Shown: positions 13,093-28,850 of the stretch, in pieces
Numbering within the stretch: the first letter of the stretch is position 1
Layout of the letters: each line of letters starts with the position of its first letter
NCBI GenBank assembly: GCA_942159475.1
Contig: OW804095.1
Span: 149,844,808 to 149,908,807 of the forward strand
From: Sthenelais limicola
Taxonomy: Eukaryota; Annelida; Polychaeta; Phyllodocida; Sigalionidae
Length of the DNA stretch: 64,000 bases
Direction of reading: 5' to 3'
Position numbers and translations under genes: made by a program
The notes under the pieces: model-generated
Database searches by the model: none
Seen by the model: the letters and a program-made list of their open reading frames with translations, nothing else
Told to the model about the DNA's origin: nothing

Positions 13093-13739
13093 AATACATG
13101 TTACACCTATTAGCATGGTTGGTCAATAATACATGCACCAAATATTTGGGTTTCTATGCCTAATTAGTTTCTATGCCTGATTAACTTTAATTGAATATCG
13201 CCCCATTTCTAAGCTGTGTTTTTTACAAGAACCCCCGAGGGAAATCGAGCCTCACAACAGGAGCAGTAATTGGCTACCATGATATTGTAGTAGATATAAT
13301 AGAGTGGCCACAGAGTTGTTATTAGTGACTCTATTCTACACCAGGTCACTTATCTGTCCAGTGCTTGTAGTGTATACCAACTTACTCTACTAGTGGCACT
13401 GATGTAGATCATATCCTATGTTCAATATAAGTCTATGTATCATCTTACTCCTGATTCACAGATTGTTGTTATATCTATTACACTTACTACAGATTATATG
13501 TTATAATTCCTATCTGTATGTACTATATTGCTATCGTGTTATACATAAGAGCATCTTGCCATGTTGTACCACCCTTTTGTACTACTTGCCCTCAATGGTG
13601 AGTCTCCCTATGTACCTGACTTTGCAAACTACTGGTGAACATTACAGGGGTCGTCCAGGAGGTGAATAAAGGCCCATTCACATTACAACGGGAAGAGCAC
13701 CACAAGGTCACCTGATGGTTGATGTAATATAATAGAGAT

Positions 13740-14060
13740 TAACAGTTGATAAGGTATCAAGAGAACTTGAGGATCAGTCTAACGAAATGGAAGAGATCAA
13801 GCTTTACATGATCAAGAAAAGGGATTAAAATGAAATCCCCTTAGCCAAACATGTGAAAGAACTGGAAAGGAGCTGCATCCTTGATGGTGACAATGAGACA
13901 GCCCTGATTAATATCTCACTAAATCTCTTAGAGAATATGATAGGTGGTTTCAAATATGTTTCTGGTACAAGCAAAGGAGTAAAAAACGCCTGGGACTGGG
14001 TGAGAAGAGAGAATCTCATCAAAGAACAAGAAGGAAAGGTGCAAAGGGACTGAAAGGGAC
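13740..14060 (+). other. Possible decayed coding fragment
   Basis: The plus strand has a 66-codon frame (13853-14053), and the same frame continues upstream across a stop near 13828. The predicted peptide is charged and helical-looking and has no domain I know. It may be a fragment of a dead transposon or pseudogene. Support is weak. Confidence 0.2.
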
Positions 14061-14834
14061 TTATGCACTTGGTGGAAGGGGGACGAGATGGGGTGAACGA
14101 GGACTTTTTAGATGGCAGATGCTTTTAAATGTTTATTGCAATATTGATTTGATAATATGAGATATACAGCCAGCTGAAAAATTTGTGTATACTAGATTGT
14201 CAAATGTCAATGACATGGCCTTGAATATGCCAGTATATTGAACAATATAGGGCCTAGTTAGTTAAATTTGGTAACTTTACAGATTAATTGGTATGATGTA
14301 TGTTGGATATGATTAGAGATATCAGTTGAGAGAAAAATGATGAATATAACAGTTCTAAGAATCGGTTTGTTTTCTAGAAAAATAAGATAATGATGTTTGC
14401 TTGATTGGATACAAAAAAATGTTGGTTTATTTTGCTTTGAAATTTGATTCGTGACTTGAAGAGATCTCACTTTGTTGTAATAAATGATTAAAGCTGTCGT
14501 AGTGCATGTATGAAGCCCATGATCCGTGATAGAAAACTGACCATATTTTAGAGGTAATTCGCAAAGAAAATTAAAAATGTTGTCATGTTTATGATGGAAT
14601 AAAGACCCGGTGTATGGGGAATATAATAGAGTTTGTACATTTACAGTAGTTTACAATAGATTATACAATATTTTGTTGACCAACCTGGCCTGTAAAAATA
14701 ATAGAAAAGGATTGGGACAAAACACCTGATAGTTATTAGTGAATATGTTATTAGTGTTGCTGTAAACAATACTTATATATCTTTTAGATAGTAGCAGGGC
14801 CCTGTCTAATTCCTTTCCCAATTTATACAAGCTT

Positions 14835-15020
14835 ATACAACTTATTCAGGCCGCACAGCATCTACCTTGGCTTGTACAACAGGCCCCACAGCAGCTACTT
14901 TGCCTTGTACAACAGGCCCTACAGCATCTACCTTGGCTTGTACAACAGGCCCCACAGCATCTACCTTGGCTTGTACAACAGGCCCCACAGCACCACCCTT
15001 AGCTCATACAACATGCCTCA
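14835..15020. repeat. Minisatellite, 33-34 bp unit, about five copies
   Basis: The unit TTGTACAACAGGCCCCACAG followed by CATCTACCTTGGC is repeated about five times and decays at both ends. The spacers are as conserved as the rest, so it is not a CRISPR array. Confidence 0.85.
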
Positions 15021-16064
15021 CAGGACTCGTTAAATGAATTATATATATAGCAATACAAAATATTACTTCAAGAAGCTCCATTTCTGACAAATGACTGAGC
15101 AAGAACACATGATAGACATCACATTGAGAATTATTGTATTTCAATTAGTGGTAGCACATGCTGCACCCTGCGTTCATGATGCATGGTGTAAGTGTAACGT
15201 CCCACGTGTCAGTTTAGCTTTATCACACATATTATACTCCGTAATGGGTAATGCTAGAAATAATAGGGAGGTTCCGCAAGCAAACGTATCTCAATTACGT
15301 GTGAATTACGACGCATTTTTTTGTATAAAAAATATATTGTGAGACGAAAAATTTTGCTTGATTTGTTATGTTATGTTTTTCCGGCCATGTTTTGCTGAAC
15401 CTCTTTCTTTCTTTTCACATAATATATGTGTGTTGATCACTACGATATATTACAGCCTATATCAGAGATACGGATACGTTTACGTTTACGTATAGGTTAG
15501 ACTTGCTGAACCTCACTCTTGGTACTTCATTCTTCATACCGCATTCAGAACGTTCTCACTATATTAGCCTTTAATAGCAAGCTTATACTGTGCACTTCCA
15601 AGGCAAAGATTAACGCATTTTCATATTCAAAGAACTTTTCCATGACTTTGTTATTCAATCTCATGAATTTAAGGACCTTGACAATGTAATGTTCGCTATG
15701 TAAGTTCAATCAACCTAAACCTATTATAATCTTCGATATTGAATGGTTTTACTGAGAGTGCAGCTTTAAGTGTTGTTGCATACAGAGCTCCTACAAGGTC
15801 ATGAGCCTGTGCGATAAAAATCTTGAGTTTGAGGGGCTGCAGCAAGTCTACTACCAATATAGATCAGCCATGTGGCCCAGTGGAAGCAATTATAGGAAAT
15901 ATTTCTTTATGTTTCAGACGGTGAAATTGATGAAAGCGTTTTATCTCGTGCCATGTCGACTTGGCCGCCAATATTCGTAGCTTTTCTTTAGATAATTTGG
16001 CACCATCTCCAGCTGTGGCTCTCATTTGTTATTTACCTTGGAAATAAGCTTTGAAATTAAATAT

Positions 16065-16590
16065 TCGGGGAGAAAATGAGAGAGGTTTAGAGAGATTAGA
16101 GAGAGTCAGAGCGAGAGAGAGGGGAGATGGTGGGGGAGAAATGGAAAGATGAGGAAGAGAGAGAGAGCGAGAGGAGGAGGAGTATAGAAAGAGACAGGGA
16201 AATAGGGGAAGAAATAGAGGGGAGCGGAGAGAGAGAAAATGGAAAGGGGAGAGAGAGGGGGGCAAAGAGAGAAATATAGAAACGTAAAGAGGGGGAAGAA
16301 AGAGAGAGAGGGGGGGGGGGAGAGGGGGAAGGGTAGAAAGAGATCTATACAGAAAGGGAGAGATTATGAGAATATAGAGGAGAAAAAGAGAAAGAGATAT
16401 AGATCGAGAGATCGAGGGAAATAGAGAGGGACAAAAGGGGGAGAGAGGAAGGAAAGAGGGGACAGAAAGAGAGAGTGAGAGAGGGAGAGGGAGTGAAAGT
16501 GTGAGAGAGGGTGAGGGGTAAAGCGAGAGAGAGAGAGAGATGGAGAAAGAGTGAGAGGGAGAGATCAGAAGGAGAGAGACCTGGCAGATC
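16065..16590. repeat. Homopurine (GA-rich) tract, about 0.5 kb
   Basis: The plus strand is almost entirely G and A, mostly GAGAGA and GGGGAG runs with rare pyrimidines. It gives a long Ser/Leu/Pro-rich open frame on the minus strand that is an artefact of composition. Mirror-symmetric purine blocks could form triplex DNA. Confidence 0.9.
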
Positions 16591-17139
16591 ACGAACTATT
16601 ATTTAAACATCTTATTTCCCACTGATGGTTTTATTCCCCTTTCATTGCAATAAAGCCATCAACAACTCATGCGACTTCCCTTCCCCAGATCCTGAACATC
16701 TTTGCTAACTAATGATCCCATACTCAGTCAGACAGTTGATTCGACATCATCACAACAGCTCCGACCAATAATGTCCATTATTGGACATGGGTTTACAGTC
16801 AATGCATGAGAAGAAAGACCAATCAGCCATGCACATTACACAGCACACATTCCAGCAACCATGCACCTCCCTGCCTAGCCACCATGACTTGCCTTTCCAC
16901 CATTGAATCTTAGATAATGGCTCCCGGACATAGATAATGGGCTTGGAGCCATTGCAGTCGTCCTCGAGCGGTTACTTTATAGATTTGCCTGCGAGTTATC
17001 ATAATGCCAGCGCGATGGACATGCAATGGAAATGGTATCACTAAAGGCCAGTGCAATCAATGATATCTCAATGATGCACTAACATTACTGTTCTAGCATT
17101 GGTTGTGGTGAGAAATAAGAGGCACTGATCCATGATGTG

Positions 17140-17205
17140 TTTGTGTGTGTGTATGGGGGGGGGGGGGGAGGGGCTGGGGAAGAGGGGGGGGGGGTGCAAC
17201 TTGAG
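17140..17205 (+). repeat. GT repeat followed by poly-G runs
   Basis: GTGTGTGTGT is followed by 13 or more Gs, then AGGGGCTGGGGAAGA and another G run. It is low-complexity sequence with quadruplex potential and is prone to length error. Confidence 0.85.
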
Positions 17206-20200
17206 TCCGGACCAAAAATATATCATCAATATGAATTTATAAAAATAATGATGGTTAGGACAAACAAAAAGACATTTCCAATTGATATGAAATTATAGAA
17301 ATAGTGATAGTTAGGACGAACGGTGTAGATTAATTATAGTGTTCAGGTATTTGATCACTGATAGATGTATGTTTCCTATTGTGTTACTACTTGATTGTTG
17401 AACTACTACTTAATGTGTACAAGGTGTCTTGTAAATCTAATAAATCTGTTGTTATGTTTACATTGTATATACCATTTGTAAAATCTCAGATCAATTGAGA
17501 AAATATGTCAAATATCCAAAAAGTCCAAAATGAATATTTTCAAGATTTTTCAATTATCCTTGCAGTCTTATTTTCTCATATATTTTCTTAAATCTTGCTG
17601 CAAAACTAAGGGAAACTCTGATTTGCCAGAATATTAATTGAATAAATAATCAATTACTAGTACCGAGTTACATTCCCTATTTCATTATATAATCCTTAAT
17701 TATTAGCAAAGAAGAATATTGCAATACAAAAAATATTTGTTTATTGTCTGAATCGCCATGAAGTATCTAAAATAAATTAGAGACTAGAAAATAAGAAAGA
17801 AAAAACAGAGATGACGTCTTGAGTGAATATTTACCCAACTGAAAGTATCTAAAGGTTGAAAGAAACAACTTTGGATTTGTATTGTATGTGTACAATAAAA
17901 TAACCTATGTTTATTGCATCTCCTTTATTGCACCCTCATACAGCATGGGCATCTGATAATTATGACTAGATATAACTCTGTCTACTACATACTAATGGAC
18001 ATAAAGAGGAATATATAGGTACGAATATAGGAATTACCAGACTGTTACTCTATGAGTAACTGCACACTGATCGATGATTTAGTTGTTATTCTCATATTCC
18101 ATGCTGATGGAATCCGATGATAATGTATCTAACAAGCATGCAATGTTTAGAAACATGATTGCTTGACAGAAGAACATTAAATTAAACGTCGGAATATATT
18201 CGCTATATATGGCATCAGAAAATGTACATAAGCAGCTTTTCATATTAGTAATCATATTAGTAAATTCTGCTGAATTGGACTGCAAATGATTAACACTAAG
18301 GAATATATTTGGTATTGAGACTATTTTTTTAAAAAACTGTTATGTAGTACTTTGGACCTTATTTTGGTCTTAATTTGGGGTTATTTGAGAAGATTGGTGA
18401 AGGCGAATTGTACACTTTCTATCGCTTTGAACCAGCTCACATGTCATGGGTTCATTCTGACGGGGTAAAATCAATATGATATAAAATAATATTATATATT
18501 AAATAAGGGGATAAAACATCAAAACCTGAAAAGAAGTAGTCGTGGATAGTTGTTGCTTTTATATGATTTATTAACTAATCTACCAACGTTTCGGTGACCA
18601 TTGCACTTTCATCAGGGTATATAATATGATATAATATCGTTTTATTGAAAACTTTACCTGCAGAGTGCTCCACTTCTGAGGAGAGAATACTCCCTATCTG
18701 AAGAATGATGATACTCGTCAGATCAGTACTTATTACTGATCAGTACTGATCATTTTCTTGGAAAGAAAACACTTTTTATCAAAGTTCTACTTAAACGAAC
18801 CCCGCCGAAACATAATGGAAGCTTTTGAACCGATATACTTAAGGCCCTGATCAAGGAGTTTGTCATCGTATATATGGACCATATTATAGGAGGTTGTATG
18901 CTCTTGGAATATCATGTGGTATTGGCGGAAAGTGGGAATTATATAACAATGGTGATATATCGAAATATGGGTTATGGTGAAGCTAATTATATTTATATTC
19001 AACTATCCTAATTAACAATAACAGATATATCACTAATTGAAATATTGACGGTATGAAAGCTCACAACAAAGTAAATACATAACAGTTAAACTACATATGT
19101 AGGTCTTGAATCATTTAAGTATCTTGAATGATTTCGGTGACTAAACATTTATTTGGTCTTTCTTTTGAAGTGATATCTAAATGCAGCAGTTTTGTATATC
19201 CATAGCAGTGGTAAAACACACATATATAATGTGACTCCATGGCTCATAACATTAGCCACATAGTCTCTCATCACCTCCACAACCATATGCTGGTAGCATA
19301 CAAGCAGCAAACAAATGGCAAATTGATGTTCAGTTTGGCAACACTAAATCATATGAGGTAAGCCACTCCAAAGTCGGCCTGGGAGAGGCAGGGCCCATTT
19401 ATACCTGTTTACATGGTGCACAATAGTTTGTGGGTTAATTGAACCACTACAGAACATTGACTAATATAGGCGTAATGTTGCAGGGCCAAGCGTCCAACTA
19501 ACCGAGTTTGGTTTCATGCTCAAGTGCCAGCTAAGGGGTCGGGAGTAGTATAGGCAAATGGTGGCTTGACTCGGGGACTGTGTGTATGTAAGCTACGAGG
19601 TCAGGTCGGGGCAGTGTGTGTGTAGGTGGGTGGGTGGGGGATACTAGGGATAGATAAAGGGATGAAGTAGTGGAGGAAAGGGACAGGATAGATAGTAGGG
19701 GTTGTTGTTGTTGATACTTTTACTAAGCAAAGGCTAAGTCTATCGGGTCTTTCAAGCCCTGCTGGACACATTGGTTTTACAAAATAAAAAAGGGAACATT
19801 CCACCATTAAGTCAGTGGTGAGAGGTAAGAGGAAAGGAAGGGGAAGGGGTAGGGCAGAAGAAGAAGTAGGAGCAGGAGAAGCAGGAAAAGGAATACTAGT
19901 AGGTGCAAAAAGAGAAGGAGGGTGAGGTGGAGAGGCGGAGAGGCGGAGATCTAAACTAGAGGGGAAGAGGAGCAGAAGGTGGTGTGGAAGTGGAGGATGC
20001 CTGTGATAGAAATGAGGGATATATAATATAAATATATTATATCTTCTATATGAGGACCTGGGGGAAGATACAAGGGCAGCCCATGGGCGGGTGAGGTATA
20101 GAGCAAGAGCACCGAGTGTAATAAATCCCAGTTGCAGACATGTAGGTCGTTTGTGCGCTCTGGTATATGAGAGGCAAACCCTTCAAGATGAACCAATTGG

Positions 20201-20790
20201 CCCACACTTGCTGTTTAAAAAGCCAAATAAATCTCCTACGTTCATTGACTACACCGCTCGTCACACTATCGATTGGATTCAGAAGGAGAAATATATTGCT
20301 CTTTGGCGCAAATGGATCAGGAAAAAGAAGGACATATCAATAGACCATGCACGCTCGATCTTCTATTGGCTTGATAGCCTTGATCCAAACATTTCCCCAT
20401 ATTCTCCTGGGAAAGGGTGTAGGGAAAATCAAATTTTATAGCCCGCTGGTATCAGGAAGTATGCTTACCGTTTGGCCTGGGATTGGCTTTGCGCGAAGTA
20501 CAAGAGATTATGGTAGGGCCTCAGAATGAGCTGGTCTATAAAATCGAGTTGCTCCCTAGTGACCGATTGATGAGTACATCCACTGAGACTAATTTACTTC
20601 CCTCTACTGCCTCCCACCGAGGGATGGGAAGAGTATAGATATGGATTGTGAGTGTATCATCTCCCATACCCATCTTATACACGTGAACATTCGCATGCAG
20701 TCAACCTGTCTTGCTGTGGTCGTCACAATCAGAGCACCTAAATTGACTAATTGAAGAGAGAGGTCTATAATGATAGAGGACGACATGCTA
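17206..20790. other. Non-coding stretch with a decayed MITE copy
   Basis: No supported exon. Positions 18208-18425 are a degenerate relative of the 235-bp MITE (TCAGAAAATGTACA at the left, TTATTTGAGAAGATTGGTGA and AATTGTACA at the right). A recurring hairpin motif lies at 18583-18617 on the minus strand. Open frames at 20091-20529 have no recognisable domain. Confidence 0.4.
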
Positions 20791-20799
20791 GGTTTTAAT

Positions 20800-22340
20800 A
20801 GGGGCGGCGCCAAATATTGATTGACGGCTGGGATCTGACCAGGGGTGGGTAGGGATGGGGGGTTTGTATTGCATGCTGGAGTGATGGTGGAGGGGGTGTT
20901 GAAGTCAGTTGGTTCTCCTTTTTTGCCCTTCCTCCCCCCTCCTCCTTGTACTTGTACTCTTTGTGCGTACGTACTAGACGGAAGACATGCCAGTCGCGCA
21001 GTGAATGCATGGCGAGTATTTACTATACGATAAACGCGGTTAAGTCCATATCGATCGCCTTGATTTGGCCTCGCACTGCTTGCCCTGAGGGCATGTTGGT
21101 CGCAGCTCCCATGGGTGGAGGTCATATATGGGTCAAAGCCCAAGATGCCCCCTCCCGTATATGGACTAAATCCCGTCCCCTTCTCTCCCACTCACTGGCA
21201 CACACACACACACACCCTGCAAGTCAGCAGTAGACAATGACATGCGGCATGCAGTCTCAGTCTATGTAGCCTAGACGTGCTCCAAGTCTATTAGCCCCAG
21301 ATTTATCACCACTTTTCGCAAATACTAGTAAACAGACGGGCGAACGCGCTGGGCGCGCGCTGCGAAGAAGAGCGAACTCGAGCTATGAATATCTTTTAAA
21401 GGGCGCCAGTGAGTCCACAAAAATACCCCCACCTTAATGGAAACACACTTAAAAATAAGCGGCGCCTCTTCGTCTCCCTCTTTCCCTGTGGGTTGCTCTT
21501 TAAATAAAGGCTGTGCAAATAGGCAGTGCGCCCTGGAATGCACTAAAATGATCAGTGTATTAACTCATGTTCAGGGAAATATTTACAACATAAACCATGT
21601 CACGATCAAGCATTGTATCTCAATCGAACAGATACTGAACCAAGCGTTCCTTTATTCCTTATCGATCATTGACCGACCAGAGTCTTTTGACAGATACCTT
21701 GTCTAAATAATGAGCGGCGTTCTATCCGTATTTACCAAGGGATAATTGGAGAGATCAACCAAATATTGCTCGCACGCGCGTCGAGGAGAATAAATCCCTC
21801 CCCAACCTGACCTACAAAACGATGCACCAGTGTACATAGAGGGAGAAAGAGGGGGAGTGTGACTAGAGAGAGAGTGAGAGAGAGAGAGTGAGAGAGAGGG
21901 TCTCAGAGAGAGTGAGTGAGAGAGAGAGTGAGAGTTACTGTTTGTATCTTTCTACCGCGGCGCCAGTGATTCGAGCGGTAGCGTCCACACATGAAAGTGA
22001 ACCCAAATCTCATCCACTCACCTTTACATTTTATGACTAGCTCTGACGACGGAGATGCCCTTCCTTTGTTGGGGTAAAATCCAAGTTAGACATAAGCCAG
22101 CGGTTTTAGGCCCGCCCTCGGAGCGCTGGATAGACAGAGTGGATAGAGGGAGGTGAAGAAGAAGGCTACTACTTGCCGATCTCACCAGGCAAGGATCGAT
22201 TGAGGCGCTCCCTGGTTTGAGGATCAACAGAAAGACACGGTAGGATGTCAACTGCTCCACCAAAAACTAGGTCAACGCGAGCAGTTCCCTTGTCACATGG
22301 TCGCCATAAATAGGTCACACGTCTTGCGCGCGACTAATGC
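20800..22340 (-). promoter_or_regulatory. CpG-rich block, possible promoter with a 5' UTR exon
   Basis: CpG density is much higher than in the flanks (GGCGCGCGCT near 21353, CCGCGGCGCC near 21957, TTGCGCGCG near 22325). On the minus strand a segment ending GTAAAG|GTGAGTGG (donor at about 22022) could be a 5' leader exon with only short upstream frames. The nearest minus-strand gene is the membrane protein at the left edge, but no spliced link can be shown. A GA-rich run sits at 21838-21935. Confidence 0.3.
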
Positions 22341-23129
22341 ACTTTGTGTGCAGCACACCTCCCATACACAAATATTGATTAAGGGGATGTTATATTACAA
22401 TAAAAATATCCGGTCCTAGAAAGGAGCACTTACAGGTATGTATCAATGAATCAAAGGAATCATATCTCCACTTACACCAGGAGTCATGACAGTAAGCTGA
22501 TAGCAATACACAATACATTGCCTTATGATTTTTCCTTAGCGTCAGGCAATACAATTTAACAAATAAAACAATATACAAAAATTCAAAAGATTAATTTTGT
22601 AGCTGAGATTTTGAATTTATTCTCTTTCTAACAGGACAAACGGGCTGGTGTTTTATACGAGAGCGATTCCATAGAATTGTTGGTTTCAGTTCATAGGTTA
22701 GTGCAACTTGTTAATGTAAAGTAAGAGTACATCAGCGCTATGTGACCACCAGCTGAGTGGCCAGCCTGGCAACAAGTCCACTTTCCCTATACTACTCACC
22801 ACCCAGAGTCACGAACGCACAGCTGTTGCTAGTCCCAGACCTAAACGGTCGACAATATAATGCATCTCCGGTCGCGGAATATATTCTTATTTTCAGCGAT
22901 AATTGAGCACGTAATAAGTATTAGTTTATTCTAATCAGTAAAAATGAGTCTAAATGCTCCAATAAAAGCCTTAAGTTTTGGTAAAGCATGGATCATTGTC
23001 ACCATGGTCTTTTTTTTTGCAAATAGGTTTTATTCAATTACCTCCCATCTCGGCTCTTACATCACTAATTATGAACCTCCTAAGCTTTTGAACGATTCGT
23101 TTAATAATTTTTCTCTTTCTATTACTGCC

Positions 23130-23215
23130 TCCCTCTCAGCTCTCCCGCCCTTGATATAACTATATTAAATGTGTTGATAAGGGCGTAAAGCAACCAATCT
23201 CACTCACTCTTTCTA
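23130..23215 (+). repeat. Dispersed repeat, copy 1
   Basis: CTCAGCTCTCCCGCCCTTGA, followed by TATAAC and GTGTTGATAAGGGCGTAAAG, is repeated almost exactly at 31806-31885. It is probably the tail of an interspersed element. Confidence 0.7.
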
Positions 23216-23956
23216 TTCTAATAAATACATGAATCAACCCAGAATCATGAAGGAAACGGTAGCGCACGCTGCCTCATCTTGTGATTTCCTAAATGGGTGC
23301 ATGCTATGCGACAGGGAGAGACAGACCGTTCTGCCAGTGAAAACCAATAAATATGCCATTAGTTATCTGGCCGGAAGGAAAGTTTGAGAGCCTCGTTAGT
23401 GTGATTATGGTCATTTGATAGCAATGTCCCCACCACCGGTTCCCACCAAAGCGGTCATAGGTGAGATAGGCACCGCGTAATACTGGGGAGATTTTAACCA
23501 AATACCGGTACACATGTACTTGAAAACAAAATAGATTCGTGCACCATGTAAATCCCTAGTTTTTCTTAAAATATTTTTGTTCCGGGTAGATACCGTACGT
23601 TAATTTGTATTCCCAAAAACTATAGAAAAAAACATTCGACAGAAGGCTAATATACTGCTTAGCTTAGAAGCCCAGACGGCAGGAAACCTCAATTAAAAAC
23701 GTTGTGCAAAAACAAAAATATTTGGTTATGTTTCGATTGAATTAAATGAATGTAGCGCGAATTTATGGCGAAACGATGAGGATGAGTACTTATGTGAAAT
23801 GGTATATCAATTTGATACACCATGTAAATACAGCAGGGAGTGCAACTGATATATTTTAAATTATTCTCGATATTGTAATTTCATTATCGGCGAAAAAGCC
23901 CGATTAGGCGAACGCTATCCTAGTGGAGGCTTCATGAACTAGGGTTAATGGTTCTA

Positions 23957-26031
23957 CAAGGTTCCCACAGAATATCTGTATTCAAATTCCATGACTTTTC
24001 CATGCCTTTCCATGACCATGAATGAAAAATTCCATGACCCTCAATAATCAGAGTAAAGCTGTCCATTTCTAGAAGGAGGTAGGAGAGATGAGGCACAAAT
24101 GCAGAACTGCCAACCTGTGAGGATCCCCAATCCTAGTCTGTCACATGGAGCTGAGTGCTGTTTGCGACAAAGGCGCAAAGCCATTCTAGGGGGGTCTAGG
24201 GGCAAAAATTAGGATTCAAATGGTGCATTTTGGGAGTAGTTTTAGTTCATAATTGACTTTTTGAAATGTGTGGATTTCTTTTCACACAGTAAATAAAGTT
24301 AACCTGAACCTGAATTTCCAGGTATATGTATAGGGCCTGAATATGCACACAGGTGCAATAGTAAATAGCTATCAGGTTAAATATTTTTAGATCAAAATTT
24401 ATCAACAATTGAGATTAAAAACAGTTCAGTCTGTAGCACAAATCCGCTTTTGCCCAGCATTCTGCCTGACCACATATATCTATAGTGATAAGCTTAACCA
24501 CAAGGCTGTCCTGCATCCTACTCCTTGTGGGGCTCTCTACCCCAGCCAGGGTGGATATGGTGAGCTTCATAGGCAATGTTATAGGAGGTTGAGTGGAGAG
24601 CAATGCACACTCATAAACTATTATTATCGTTATTTCTAAGGATTTTGTACTATTTAGAAAAAATAATCTGCATTCAAACAGTCAAATTTGAATAGAAATT
24701 GCTAAAATCATTGTTGCCTTTCTAACCCATCAATAAAGAGCCTCACTGAAGGCAAAGCCCCATCCAGAAGGAGCGACAAGGAGTTAATGGGAAATACCTG
24801 GTCCCTAAAATTTAGGGGGTCATTAGGGGTTTGTCTCATAGACTGAGTTCAGGGGAGGGTGCAGGGTGGAAAAATTTGGGTAAAAGAAAAATTGGTAAAA
24901 GAAAATCTAAAATCATGACGACTGGGGTATTGTCCACTGTTAATTAAATACTGTAAATATCAGAAGGCTTGTAAACCTCCCTCAGCCGGAGTTACGCCCT
25001 CTGGAGGCGACATGATCGATAATAAAAGTATCTTAATCTTAAATTTACATTTTTTTATGAACATTTTTCATTGATTCAGTTTTTGATTCTGAATGAAATG
25101 TATGGTTGTAAAAAATGATGAATTTTGAAAATGATTGCTTTAGGATTGTTTCCATAGCAACCCACAATTGATTATTTCATCATCATTTAAATGACAATTA
25201 TTGAACTTCAAAAGTAAATATTTAATGATTTGACAATGCTGGAAAAAAAATAATATTTTCAAATGTCTTTGTACAATATTTAAATGTATGTAGGCGAAAA
25301 ATCAAGTTAAATAGAAATATGACTAATGGCTTATTTACCATATGATAAAAAGGCGATTAAAAAGGAGGGAAGAGAATAGGGGTTCTATATTTTTAAGACC
25401 CTGATCGAGTGATATAATAATTAAGGAGTATATAACAGCAGACCTGTATTGACAAGGAACTATATTTAAATGGTTGATTCTCATGAAATGGGGGTCTGGG
25501 TTTGTCATTCAGAAGTCATTTTTACAATCTGCTCAAAAGTCAGGAAACTTTTGGGCCTTGATAAACAGGGTAGGGCCGATGTGTTGGCAGGGGGATTTAA
25601 ACTATTCATCTAAAACATGTTTTGGTCCTAAATTTCCACAAAATCTTAGTTTGGGTCATACAGATTGTAGCATTGTAGTTTGATGCTGAAATCGTAGTGA
25701 CTACAGCGAAATCATAGAAGTTGGCGGCACTGCAAATGAGGTGCTAGGTAAAAATCTGGAGACACAAATTCAAGGCCAAAACAACCTTCCGACAGCGAGG
25801 AGAAATGGTGGACAAGTCAAAACGGTGAAAGAGTGTGGCCACTTTGGACAAATGTAGAACAAAATGTAGAATTTGTCGGTAGTATTATGGAGAATTCTAA
25901 TTTTAACATTCAGAATTTCATTTTCCATGACTTTCCATGACCTGTCCAGAATTCCATGACTTTCCAGGCCTGGAAAACCAAATCACTAATTCCATGACTT
26001 TTCATGACTTTCCATGACCGTGGGAACCTTG
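23957..26031. mobile_element. Non-autonomous DNA transposon, about 2.07 kb
   Basis: The ends are CAAGGTTCCCAC at the left and GTGGGAACCTTG at the right, a 12-bp terminal inverted repeat. Subterminal DNA at both ends is built from TTCCATGACTTTCCATGACC repeats. TTCTA flanks both ends (a 5-bp duplication, or 6 bp if the G at 26031 is counted outside). No transposase frame is present. It resembles hAT-like elements with TTCC-rich subterminal repeats, but hAT duplications are normally 8 bp, so the superfamily is open. It lies about 300 bp downstream of the RPS9 polyA signal. Confidence 0.75.
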
Positions 26032-26302
26032 TTCTATTATATATCACGATTTTTAACTAGTTACTCAGTGTATGGCGGGAGGGACACGATTCAGCAAGTT
26101 TCCAGGCCACGCGGGGGCTCATATCCCATAACCTTGATATTCACTCTACTCCACAATTAATGAACTATCTAGTATTTAGTGTTGTCTTATGATGTGCGAT
26201 TACTCAAGAACACTATCTACGCTGATCTGATAGGTTTAACGGGCTTCAACTAGTTCTAACGCAATAAACGACAAGTCAGTGAATATAATGTACAGACAAG
26301 GT

Positions 26303-26308
26303 TTTATT
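26303..26308 (-). terminator. RPS9: RPS9 polyadenylation signal
   Basis: AATAAA on the minus strand, 63 nt downstream of the RPS9 stop codon. A short 3' UTR of this kind is usual for ribosomal protein genes. Confidence 0.75.
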
Positions 26309-26370
26309 ATTCACTCAATATACAACAATCCTCCTCCTGATGGAACTAGAGACGGACTGTTGTCTCCTTC

Positions 26371-28843
<2,473 letters not shown>

Positions 28844-28850
28844 TTAGTAC

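Noticed and set aside
9281..15020. Possible CRISPR-like arrays at 9281-9712 and 14835-15020
   Set aside because: Spacers are not unique: the whole unit repeats. The DNA is eukaryotic.
15091..15342. 83-codon frame with a hydrophobic start, possibly a secreted peptide
   Set aside because: One hydrophobic stretch and three cysteines are not enough; no homology, no splice or promoter support.
16029..16592. 187-codon minus-strand open frame
   Set aside because: It is only the translation of the GA-rich tract (Ser/Leu/Pro runs), with no start context or domain.
20604..21191. 195-codon minus-strand open frame
   Set aside because: Lies in the CpG-rich block, has no recognisable domain, and overlaps equally long frames on the other strand.
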